Positions 44,296-52,900 of a stretch of 64,000 nucleotides of DNA are shown piece by piece. How positions within the stretch are numbered: position 1 is the stretch's first letter; each line of letters opens with the position of its first letter. The DNA comes from Cymbomonas tetramitiformis (Eukaryota; Chlorophyta; Pyramimonadophyceae; Pyramimonadales; Pyramimonadaceae). A program made the position numbers and the translations under genes. Below the pieces are notes generated by a model, which saw only the letters and a program-made list of their open reading frames with translations, did not search any database and was not told where the DNA came from. The DNA lies in NCBI GenBank assembly GCA_001247695.2, contig LGRX02034712.1, positions 1 to 64,000 of the forward strand, written 5' to 3'.

Positions 44296-44550
44296 TGCTG
44301 GAATCTGTATAGGCAGCCCTGACTGGGAGTCCCGGTGCAGGCCCCTATGACAGACCCCTAGGACCAACACAGGACCGCTGACTGATCTATAGGTTCGTGC
44401 TGTGACACACGCTGTGTCACAGGTAGGCTAGTATCCGAGACCGTTGCGAGACCGTTCCGGGTATATCTAGCTTAGGGTTTATTATCTTATCACAGTTTAT
44501 CCACACAGTTCGGGACTCTCTGATATCTAGTGAACTAGGATATTCCGGTA
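44296..44550 (+). repeat. E4 3' LTR
   Basis: 255 bp, preceded by hairpin CACCACCCACAGTGCTGGGGTGGTG and followed by target duplication AGGCG. Confidence 0.93.
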
Positions 44551-44555
44551 AGGCG

Positions 44556-45060
44556 TCCCTCAAGGTGTTTTAGGATATCGGGGGGTACTGAGTCCACTTT
44601 AAACCCTCACCTACAGTTCTTAGGATGTAGCCCCCCATATAATACTTATAGTACTTCAGGGTTAGGATATCGGGGGGTCTCTATGAGGAGTCCACTTTAA
44701 ACCCTCACCTATACAGTTCTTAGGATGTTGCCTCCCTGATTACTTGGCGTTTCGTATTTCAGAGTGAGGCTCAGGGTATCTATGTCCGAGGTTTACGTTA
44801 CGGAGAGATATCGCGCTTGCCGATCGACGATTTGACCCTTTGGGTACTTGTTTCCACGGCCTTATAATAGTGCATCCACCCCTTCCTCCCCTCCTGGAAC
44901 TGTTATGGAGGTTCATAGGCCGAATGGAGAACCTTCTTTTCCAAGGTTTGTTTTAATGCAGGCGGAGAAGGCGCTGCTTACGAGATATCGGAGGAACTTG
45001 TAAGTCCACTTTAATTCCTCACCCGATCTGCCAAACTCCTTTTTTGGTCCTGTACGCGCG
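44556..45060. other. spacer with an internal duplication
   Basis: About 90 bp around 'aggatatcggggggt...gagtccactttaaaccctcacct...cagttcttaggatgt' occurs twice (about 44570-44640 and 44663-44740), with a third partial copy near 45000. 'cagttcttaggatgt' resembles the leader of gypsy-2 (47000 and 63575). Probably remains of an LTR region. Confidence 0.45.
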
Positions 45061-47300
45061 CTTTAGGGTAATTGGCTTCCTCCAGCCAACCCCACTGAGA
45101 ATGATGATGTATCTAATGGTGATATACCAAGCTGAGAAGCGAACTGTCTGTCGATAAATGACGATGTTGCTCCAGGATCTACCAAAATATGAGTACTCTG
45201 TCCATATACTTTCCCTTTATACAACAACAGCTTCTTCTGTGATTTCAGCTGTGCTAGCTGTGTTGTCTGTGATTGCATTTGTGCGATGTGTTCTGAGGGA
45301 GTATCCATCTGCTGGAATTGAAGTGTCAGACTGGATAGGACTTCTTCTGAGATACTCTCAACCCGGCCACTTGCTTCAGTGGCATGTACAGGCTGATCTA
45401 TCGGGGAACCCTCATTACTGGTACGTGTGCAGTACCCGGAGAGTTTCCCTGAGGAGCTGGAGCTGATGCTGGAGTTGGAGCTGCAACTGCTGCATTGATG
45501 CTCTGCTGATTCTGTAGCTCCTTAACCAGGGTGTTGACTGTTTTTACGAGTTTGTTAGACTCATTTTTACCACCCTGATTATTCTGCTGTTGTTGTCCTC
45601 TGTTCTGATTGTAACGAGGATTGGGAGTTGGAGGATTACCTTGTATGGTTTTTCCATCTGCCGTGCTGGTGGCGAAGCAATCCTTTTTTGTGTGACCTGG
45701 ACGACCACAACGCTGACAAGACTAGGAAGGAGATGATACTGATCCTTTTCCTTTTCCTTTTCCCTTGCCTTTTCCTTTGCCTTTCCCTTTATTCTTTTGG
45801 GAATTCTGGTTGGCCTGATTCTGATTGGCACGATTCTGATTGCCACGGTCATATGGCTTATTGCCACGACCTTTATCCTTTTCCTTTTTAACTGGACCTC
45901 CCGACTGTTCCTTCTGTCCCCTATAATGTAGGGTCTCTGCCTGCTTCGAATGAACTACATAATTCAAATCGAGCAGAACCTGTGTGGCTTGTGCCCACGA
46001 AAGGTTATTCCTTTCATCATCCGTAAGGAATCTAAGATGGAACTGTTTTCTGAGGTCTGACTCCATATTGCTGACAAACCTATCCTTAATCAGGACATCC
46101 TCCGAATCAACTGATGCTAACGAAGCCAGTGACGTAAATGTACGTAGGTAATCCGAGAATGTTTGGTTACCTCGCTGTAATGCCATCAAATGTTTTCTGG
46201 CAACTGACTTCTTGTGGGGATTCCGAACTGCCTGAGGAATGTGGTCCTGACATGTTCATATGTGGCATCAGGTGTTTTAGCCACGACATGAAAGAAATGT
46301 CTGTCATTATTCTGGAGGAAAGTGAGAAAGACTGTGATGAGATCCTTGTCTGATGCTCCTGGATATGTGAACTGGAAATATCTATCCACTGTCTCAATCC
46401 ATACCTCTGCATCCTGTCCGACTCTGTATTCCTTTGGTGGATTCATTTTCACCTTCGGAACGAGTGCTGCTGGAACTGGTGCTGAGTGTATCTGACCATC
46501 ATCTGGGTCTGTGAAGACAGGCGGAGCATGATCCTCCGTATATTCCTCTTCTGGTTCCCGAGGCTCTGTCTCTGGATCTCTATATCGACTCATGTCTGAT
46601 TTCATTCTGCCGATGGCATCAAAGTACCCTATGTCATCATACCGGGTCTGAGTGTCAGCACAACCAGTTAACCATTTTGGTACTTTAAATCTGCCGAAGG
46701 AATCATATGAACACAGGATGTCAAAGAACCAATTGGACGGATCTGCAGGTATATGTGGTATTTCTGCCATCTAAAAAACAAACACCACACCAACAAAACC
46801 TTCAAAATTGGATGTGCGTGTGTGTGGTATATATATGTACATGTATTATGTTTGTACATTGATATAATGAGGTGAAGTATATATACATGATTCCACCTTC
46901 TTCCCCCCTCAAGGAAGTGTGGTAATCATAGGCAGTTGTCAAGTTCCTAATACCTCATCTAATAGCATGCAATCTTTTTAGGAAGCAGATGTACAGTTCT
47001 TGGGATGTTGCCCGAAATATCAGTCGTGCATGTGCCGATTTCATCATGACCATTATGCCAAATACACTGTCGTTCACTAGTATTTCGTGGCATTTAAGGG
47101 TGTTACGGGTTACAATGACCCTAATCACATGCAGTGACATTAGGGTGTTACATAGTATCTGTTACACCTATTTATATCAAAATTTAGCAGTATGCATGTT
47201 TACTTGAAAGAAAGAAGCAAAACTGCATTCAGCACGTCACTGTTTATTATGTGACTCTTGAGGTGTTGTTACACCCCTAAGTTTTTGCACATAATTTTCA
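45061..47300 (-). mobile_element. gypsy-2 copy A, truncated Ty3/gypsy element
   Basis: It contains gag, a protease start and about 500 bp of 5' region shared with copy B (CCACCTTCTTCCCCCCTCAA, then cagttcttgggatg). It breaks off at about 45061 within the protease, so RT, RNase H and integrase are absent. Terminal duplications cannot be seen. Confidence 0.8.
45063..46770 (-). pseudogene. gag-protease of gypsy-2 copy A, disrupted
   Basis: Start ATG 46770 (MAEIPHIPADPSNWFFDIL). Residues 1-190 match the gag of copy B, then the frame shifts near 46187 and continues to 45722 (FSDYLRTFTSLASLASVDSE, LLDLNYVVHSKQAETLHYRG, then KGKGKG basic tract). A TAG at 45722-45724 sits in frame directly before the zinc knuckle CQRCGRPGHTKKDC. 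The protease start (VDPGATSSFIDRQFASQLG) occupies 45063-45308. Nonsense and frameshift changes make it non-functional. Confidence 0.85.
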
Positions 47301-47691
47301 GGGTGTTACACGAGATGTGAAGTCCTCAGGTATTTTCCCCATATACCTTAATAGGTGAAAAACTGGATCCGCGAAAAAAATTGGACTCAAATTTTTATTT
47401 TGAAATCTTACGTGTGAGATTTTTTACCTATTTTGTCACTTTTGGCATATATATATATATGTAAGCCCCAGTGTATACCATAATGTATACATCTGTCACA
47501 ACTCTGTAATATATCTCACTTGCACTCATGAAATTGAAATTGATATTTTTTCATGGTGTTCTGTGAAGATATGTGCATGGCCATTGTTAGGGCACAGGAT
47601 ATGCGAGCCCTGTATTGCTGTATATTATTCAATATTATCAAATAATCGCTGTGTTGTTGGACAGCATACACAAGTGAACAGAATAGCGGGT
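47301..47691. other. AT-rich spacer, no gene recognised
   Basis: A (TA)n tract near 47445; nothing else recognised. Confidence 0.35.
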
Positions 47692-47815
47692 GTGAGTGCA
47701 GTCTCTGAATAATGAGCTGCTGAAGCACAACGCTTCCTCCCTTTAATACCATACGTCTCCCATCATCTTAGATGGTACCGCCATTGGGTTGTGAACCCGA
47801 GACGTAGGTTGTGAA
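47692..47815 (+). ncRNA. structured repeat, core-only copy 4
   Basis: It keeps the three-way junction: outer stem TACGTCTC (47753-47760) / GAGACGTA, enclosing CCATC/GATGG and TGGGTT-gtg-AACCCA, with upstream hairpin gAAGCacaaCGCTTc. Stem sequences differ from copies 1-3 with pairing kept. The 3' hairpin and ATGACA tail are absent, so the core was conserved without them. Confidence 0.5.
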
Positions 47816-48083
47816 CAAGGCTACAATTCAAGCAATTGCAATATCTTTATGGCAGGAAAGATTGACCAGTAAATTAACAGGTTGAGCAACAGCTCCTCCA
47901 AATAGTTACTTCAAGTTAGAACAGCCTCCAAATGGGCAATATTCAAGTCTTATACTTTCAAGTCGCGCAGTTCATATCTCTAATCGATCTGTCCCATGTC
48001 GGCTGGCATATCATCATCTGCCACCTATACAAATCCTAATGAGAGAATCTGCATTTGGACAATCCTAATCAAGACAGTTGATT

Positions 48084-49127
48084 TCATTGTCCCTTGCTGA
48101 TCTTTGCTTTCTTCCTACGAGGAGCCACGTCAAGCACTTCTTCTTCATCACTGTCACTGCTTATGGAGCATTTCAATTGAGTTATATACTCATGTGTCCA
48201 ACATCTCGGATATTTCCTAGGTTGCCTCTTCGTCTCTTCAGACACCCCAGCCTTATTCTCACCCATTGAAGTCAATCCAGTATCTGACCCATAAGGTTTC
48301 TTCGGTGGTGCATGAACAGTCTCCACCACAGAGGCTGGGGCATCCTCAGATATGGCCTCAGACTTCTGCTCGGTAATAGGCTGATCATCGGGCTGAACAG
48401 GTGAGGTCGGGGAGGTGCCCTTTGGTACCCAGTGAAGTTCACCCTTCTCATCCATGATCAATTGCAGTCCCAGTCTCTTCAACCTTCGAGCTTCAGCTTG
48501 TTCTTCAGCATCGTCAGCTACCAAGTCATCGAACTCGCTGACGTCATCCTCAGTGTCATCATATTCGGGCGAGGCTGGCTCCCATTTCGGACTGGCAGTG
48601 TCCATGTCATATGTGACACCCGCGCCATCGTTGTCGTCCGAACCTGGTAGCTTCTCCTTACTGTTAGTGACACCCGCGCCATCATTGTCATCAGAATTCG
48701 GTAACTTCTCTTTACTCCAGGACACAGCGCCTGTACCCGAATCGTCACTGCCTGTAGGCTCTGAGTGTACAGGCTTACGCCCTGTGTAGGGAATTCCACG
48801 ATATTCGTCATCGTCAATCACAATCGTCGGATTCCCGCGCCCAATGCTGCTGATCGGTAATGAGAATGGCGCTACCGGCGCCTTCAACTGAGTGGCGTCT
48901 TCCAGAAACCAGCCGCCGCCCCTATTACGCTCCCAGCGGCGTAGAGCACCCGAAGGGTGGACGATAATATGCTGCCAGCTATAATCCAGTCCAGGCTTTC
49001 GCTCCCCATAGTACGAAGTCAATGGCTCGGGAGTCCCCTTCCGAGCCCATTGCCATTTCACTGCTCCAGTATGCGTAAATACAATATGCCAATCGAATAG
49101 TTTGGCATGGCTAGTGTTCCCTGGCAC
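48084..49127 (-). CDS. acidic ORF downstream of the methyltransferase ORF, unknown
   Basis: A 347-codon frame, open from 20-30 nt further upstream with no ATG at the 5' end (first listed codon is GTG). The N-terminus has two similar units: WHIVFTHTGAVKWQW and WQHIIVHPSGALRRWERN. The middle is very acidic with two copies of KEKLP-SDDNDGAGVT and EYDDTEDDVSEFDDLVADDA. The C-terminus is basic (PRRKKAKISKGQ), possibly a nuclear-localisation-type tail. Same strand as the Ty3 element, about 80 bp after its methyltransferase ORF, so it may be that element's last gene. No family recognised. Confidence 0.45.
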   Translation of the reverse strand: MPGNTSHAKLFDWHIVFTHTGAVKWQWARKGTPEPLTSYYGERKPGLDYSWQHIIVHPSGALRRWERNRGGGWFLEDATQLKAPVAPFSLPISSIGRGNPTIVIDDDEYRGIPYTGRKPVHSEPTGSDDSGTGAVSWSKEKLPNSDDNDGAGVTNSKEKLPGSDDNDGAGVTYDMDTASPKWEPASPEYDDTEDDVSEFDDLVADDAEEQAEARRLKRLGLQLIMDEKGELHWVPKGTSPTSPVQPDDQPITEQKSEAISEDAPASVVETVHAPPKKPYGSDTGLTSMGENKAGVSEETKRQPRKYPRCWTHEYITQLKCSISSDSDEEEVLDVAPRRKKAKISKGQ

Positions 49128-49208
49128 AACTCCTCCCCTCTTAGCTTGTTAGTACAAAGAGATGATAACTCGGAGTCATTTGTACAGCAGCTAAGATCCA
49201 GACACCGA

Positions 49209-49985
49209 TCAGCCATGCTTATGGATGCGTGATATGCTTTTCTGATCGAACAGGTGCTCGAAGAGTTGGCGAAGCAATCCAGAGGGCAGAGGGTATACAG
49301 CAGCGGAGACTCCCGCTCCTTGTTGCCCAGGATGAGGCCCCAGTTGAGCAGTTTCCGGATGTGATCCCAGCGTCTGTTGGTGAAGGCAAGGAGTATCCAT
49401 CGTACAGTACCGCAGGTCCACTGGAGGAGGCGACTGTGTCCAGATGCAAGTAGGCTTGCGGTAGCCAGTGCCATACATACAGTAAGAGCAATACAACGGA
49501 GTAGGTAACCGACGAACTACAGGTCGAAATCGCAGCGCAAAGGGAAACCTGCCCATCGGATTTTCCATAAACCAATGCTTGGGTTTGAGGAAGTCGAAGA
49601 TTTGGAGCGTACGGCGTACACAGGCATCAGCCTGTCGCAGTTGTCGCACCCCTGTGGTCTTAGCCTGACTGTATTCAGTGCACGGTGGGCTAGCCCAGAT
49701 GACGTCAAAGTAACCAGGCGCGTAACGCTTGAAGTCCCAGTCCTGAACCTTCTCAGCGTAGGTAGGTTGCCAGCGAGGATCATGATCTACGGTGACCACG
49801 GTACTCTTCGGATAACATGACAGGAAACTTCTCTCCACACTACCTGTACCACTAAAAAGTACTAGTAGTCGCAACTCGCGTGTCGAGACCACAGAGTCCA
49901 GAAGAGCCAGATGCGTCACAAAGGCGTCAGAGGAGCGACAGTATTGTTCCCAAGGTAGGCAGTTGTCCAGAGAAAGAGGTTCCCT
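49209..49985 (-). CDS. C5-cytosine-methyltransferase-like protein of the Ty3 element
   Basis: The frame is open from 49985 and lies in the -1 frame of pol, overlapping its last 70 nt; it has no ATG (GTG at 49919). Counting from that GTG: SAM-binding FSGTGS (22-27), acidic D45 (VDHDP), catalytic-type loop WASPPCTEYSQ with C80, MENP (118-121, motif VI region) and YRKPTCIWT (153-161, motif VIII region), then a C-terminal YPLPSGLLRQLFEHL. This matches short virus- and phage-like DNA cytosine methyltransferases. Cytosine methyltransferases captured by retrotransposons have been reported in dinoflagellates and charophyte algae. Probably expressed as a Pol extension by -1 frameshifting. Activity unknown; key residues are present. 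Confidence 0.75.
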   Translation of the reverse strand, partial: REPLSLDNCLPWEQYCRSSDAFVTHLALLDSVVSTRELRLLVLFSGTGSVERSFLSCYPKSTVVTVDHDPRWQPTYAEKVQDWDFKRYAPGYFDVIWASPPCTEYSQAKTTGVRQLRQADACVRRTLQIFDFLKPKHWFMENPMGRFPFALRFRPVVRRLPTPLYCSYCMYGTGYRKPTCIWTQSPPPVDLRYCTMDTPCLHQQTLGSHPETAQLGPHPGQQGAGVSAAVYPLPSGLLRQLFEHLFDQKSISRIHKHG

Positions 49986-52900
49986 TCATCAGCGGTGTCC
50001 AGGAAGGTTAAAGCTCTGGCGCGTTCCCGCCTTTGCTTCCGCTGCATTCTGACCTCCTGTAAGGCTTTTTCGCGGGCTTGTCCTTCTCGGGATAGTCTCA
50101 GTTGTTCAAACTCTGTGAGCTGTTCGAGTTCACCCCCGTAGTTCAACGACTCGCGAGTCTTCCAGGAGTCATGAGCATTAGAGTACCCAGTCCAGCGAAC
50201 CAGAAATTCTTCTACTTCCTTACCTCCTCTCGCAGGTTTCACTCTTCGAGCCAGAATCTTAGACACATGTGTCTGGGATTGTCCATCCACGAGAACCTTG
50301 GCAGGAGTAGGGGTTTGCTGACGCAGCGCAAAAGCTTCATCTGCAGTGCGGTATTCCTTGAGGCGATGTTGCGCAAAAACATCGTGAATACGCCATTTAG
50401 GGGGTAACTTGAGCCGATAAGCTACCGGAGCACCTCTGTCAATTTCGGGTAGCTCTCGCTGCTGGTCACTGAAGAACCTCTCGGTGTTGGGTAAGGGCCC
50501 GTGCCAGCGAGGTCCCAGCTTCCTGAAGGATTCGCGGTTCATGATATTTTCCGTGAGATGCTTGGCATCTACCCAGACCAAGTCTCCCAACTGAAAGGAT
50601 TTGGCGGTGTGACGCTGGTCAAACTGATGTCGCCGGCGTTGCTGTGCCAGTTCTAGCTTAGTGCGGGCGTCCTCTAGTTGAGCCGCGAATTTACTAGCCA
50701 TCTCGTGGGCAGTACCTTCTCCACCCTTGCGCCTGGAGTGTTGTCCAGCAGCGGCTTGCAGGAACAAGTCCAGTTGCGACATAGGCGAGTGCCCCAAGAC
50801 CAACTCAAAAGGGGTAAAGCCGGTTACATCGCTCCGCGTATCGTTTATGGCGAACTCCACGTTGGCACACCACAAATCCCAGTCCTCTGGATTGCTGCCT
50901 ACGAAGGACCTCAGCATGTCTTCAACCACGCGGTTGGTATGTTCAGCTTGTCCGTCCGAACGAGGGTTATAAGGCGTAGTGGAGGCCACTTTGGTTCCCA
51001 TAAGTCTCATCAATTCCTTCCACATAGCATCCTGAAAACGAGGGTCGCGGTCAGAGACAATCTTCATAGGGGTGCCGTGTAGTTTCCAGATGTGGTCGAA
51101 GTAGATTCGAGCTATAACCTCAGCGGAGCTGTCCTGGAAGTTCAACGGGATGATGTGAACCATTTTGCTGAGCTTACACGTGAAAGTAGCAAAGGCATCG
51201 TGATTCCGCGCCGTGACTGGCAGTCCAGTAACAAAGTCCACACTGACCACTTGCCATAGTCGCGTAGGAATAGTGTGTGGGTTCAGCAATCCATCCGGGT
51301 AAGAATTTCTCGGTCGCACCGCTTGACAGATAGCACAAGATGAAACCCAGCGTCCCACATCTTCTGCTGCCCCTTTCCACCAGAAGCGTCGCAGGACTCG
51401 TTCCAGAGTTTTGTCCCTGCCCGCGTGTCCAGCGGAAACAGAGGCGTGCGCCTCTTGTAGCACTACCTCACGGAGTGGTGAATCTTCTCCCAGTACCAAC
51501 TGATAGCGTCCAGCGCTCACCTTCCACAACACATTTCCCACCACGCAGAAGTCACGAGTGCGTTGATGCGGAGCTTCTTGGATTTCTTTCCTTAAAGTCT
51601 GTAGGGGGCCAGGTCGCCCATATTCCGCTTGCAGCGCTTTGAGAAACTGACCTCCGGATATCTGCTGATGCAGGTCTCGAACGCTGGCCGCTTCTCCAGT
51701 ACGCACGATAGGAGGAGGGGAACTCGTCTTCCTTTCCCGCTTGACACGCTGTCGAGCTGGCGGAGCGTACACCACTAGCAGGGGCCAAGGGAGATCCAGA
51801 AGGACTCCATCCGGGGCAGCGAACATCTGCACAGGTTCTCCTTGAGCGTCATGGGTAGGAATAATGTACTCCACTCTCATTCCCGCAGATCTGAACAACT
51901 GCCGCCACTGTGGCATGCGAGACTGAAAGTCAGGAAGGACAAAGAGAGCTGAAGTATTCTCAGGGTCCAGACGCCATTCTTCCACATATCTCCTCAGTAC
52001 GGCCTCGAAGGTCAAATGGTTGGAGGAGAAGGGAAGATTGCACCAGACGTTCAACCCTCGCCAGTTTTCCTTCAAGCAGTCCGTCCAGTAGCGGTTGACC
52101 TGACGATTCTTTCCTCCCAAGTCGCAACAGGCGTCCACCTCGAAAGGTCCATATTCTTGACTCAAGAAGTCGAACATGTCCGCACGGAACTTCCAGTCCT
52201 GTCGGTCGCTGGGCTCCAGGAGTCTGGTTGAGGCCTCGCTGCACTTCGGCGTTGCTGAGTAGTCAACAGGGGTCTTCCTGGGAGAAGGAGGCGAGGATGC
52301 TGTCAGTTTGCCAGAGCGCGTCTGAACTGCCAGGGTTGCTTCCTCGTACCCGGGTTCGGCCAGCTGCAGGGTATGTAAGGCGTCCATCCAGAGTTGAGGG
52401 GAGTCCATCCAGGTGAGAGTCCCACTGTACGCGAGAACTGGTTCCGGATCTTTGGTCTTGGCGCTGTTGGACTTGCGCTCCTTCAACTTGTTGGGATCTA
52501 CCACTCCCAGGGGCGCACGTCCTTGGCGAGACTCTTTACCAGCGGCAGGTCGAAACTTGTTGGCAGTGTCTGCGGCTGAAGGAGGTCGCTGCGGTTTCCC
52601 AGTAACCGGGTGCACAAAGCCAGCTTCTACCAGTCCTTCTCTCGCGGAAATTTCCTTGTAGTCGGGTCGCCTGGACAGAGCGTCTGGAACCCAGAGTAGC
52701 GCCCCAGGAATGTACTCCATCTCGGGTACCCCTACCTCCACTAGATCCATGTACCATCGGGCTTGGCGTCGGCTGAGAGGTTGTCCGGGTGCCATTAACC
52801 AGACTAGGGGCTTATGGTCACCCTGCAATTGGAGCTCGGTCCAGATGAGGTAGTGTCGCCAAGTTTGAGTAGTGCAGTGATGGAGAGCGCAGAGTTCTCT

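Larger units (their letters stand above)
32476..44550 (+). mobile_element. E4: Gag-only LTR element carrying three insertions
   Basis: LTRs of 255 bp (32476-32730 and 44296-44550) begin TGCTGGAATCTGTATAGG and end GATATTCCGGTA. Exact duplication AGGCG lies at 32471-32475 and 44551-44555. The LTR pair differs at about four sites. The body is interrupted by a solo LTR (33871-34047), E5 (35216-38971) and E6 (39770-44138). Subtracting these leaves a roughly 3.75-kb element collinear with E5. The element has no pol genes. Confidence 0.93.
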
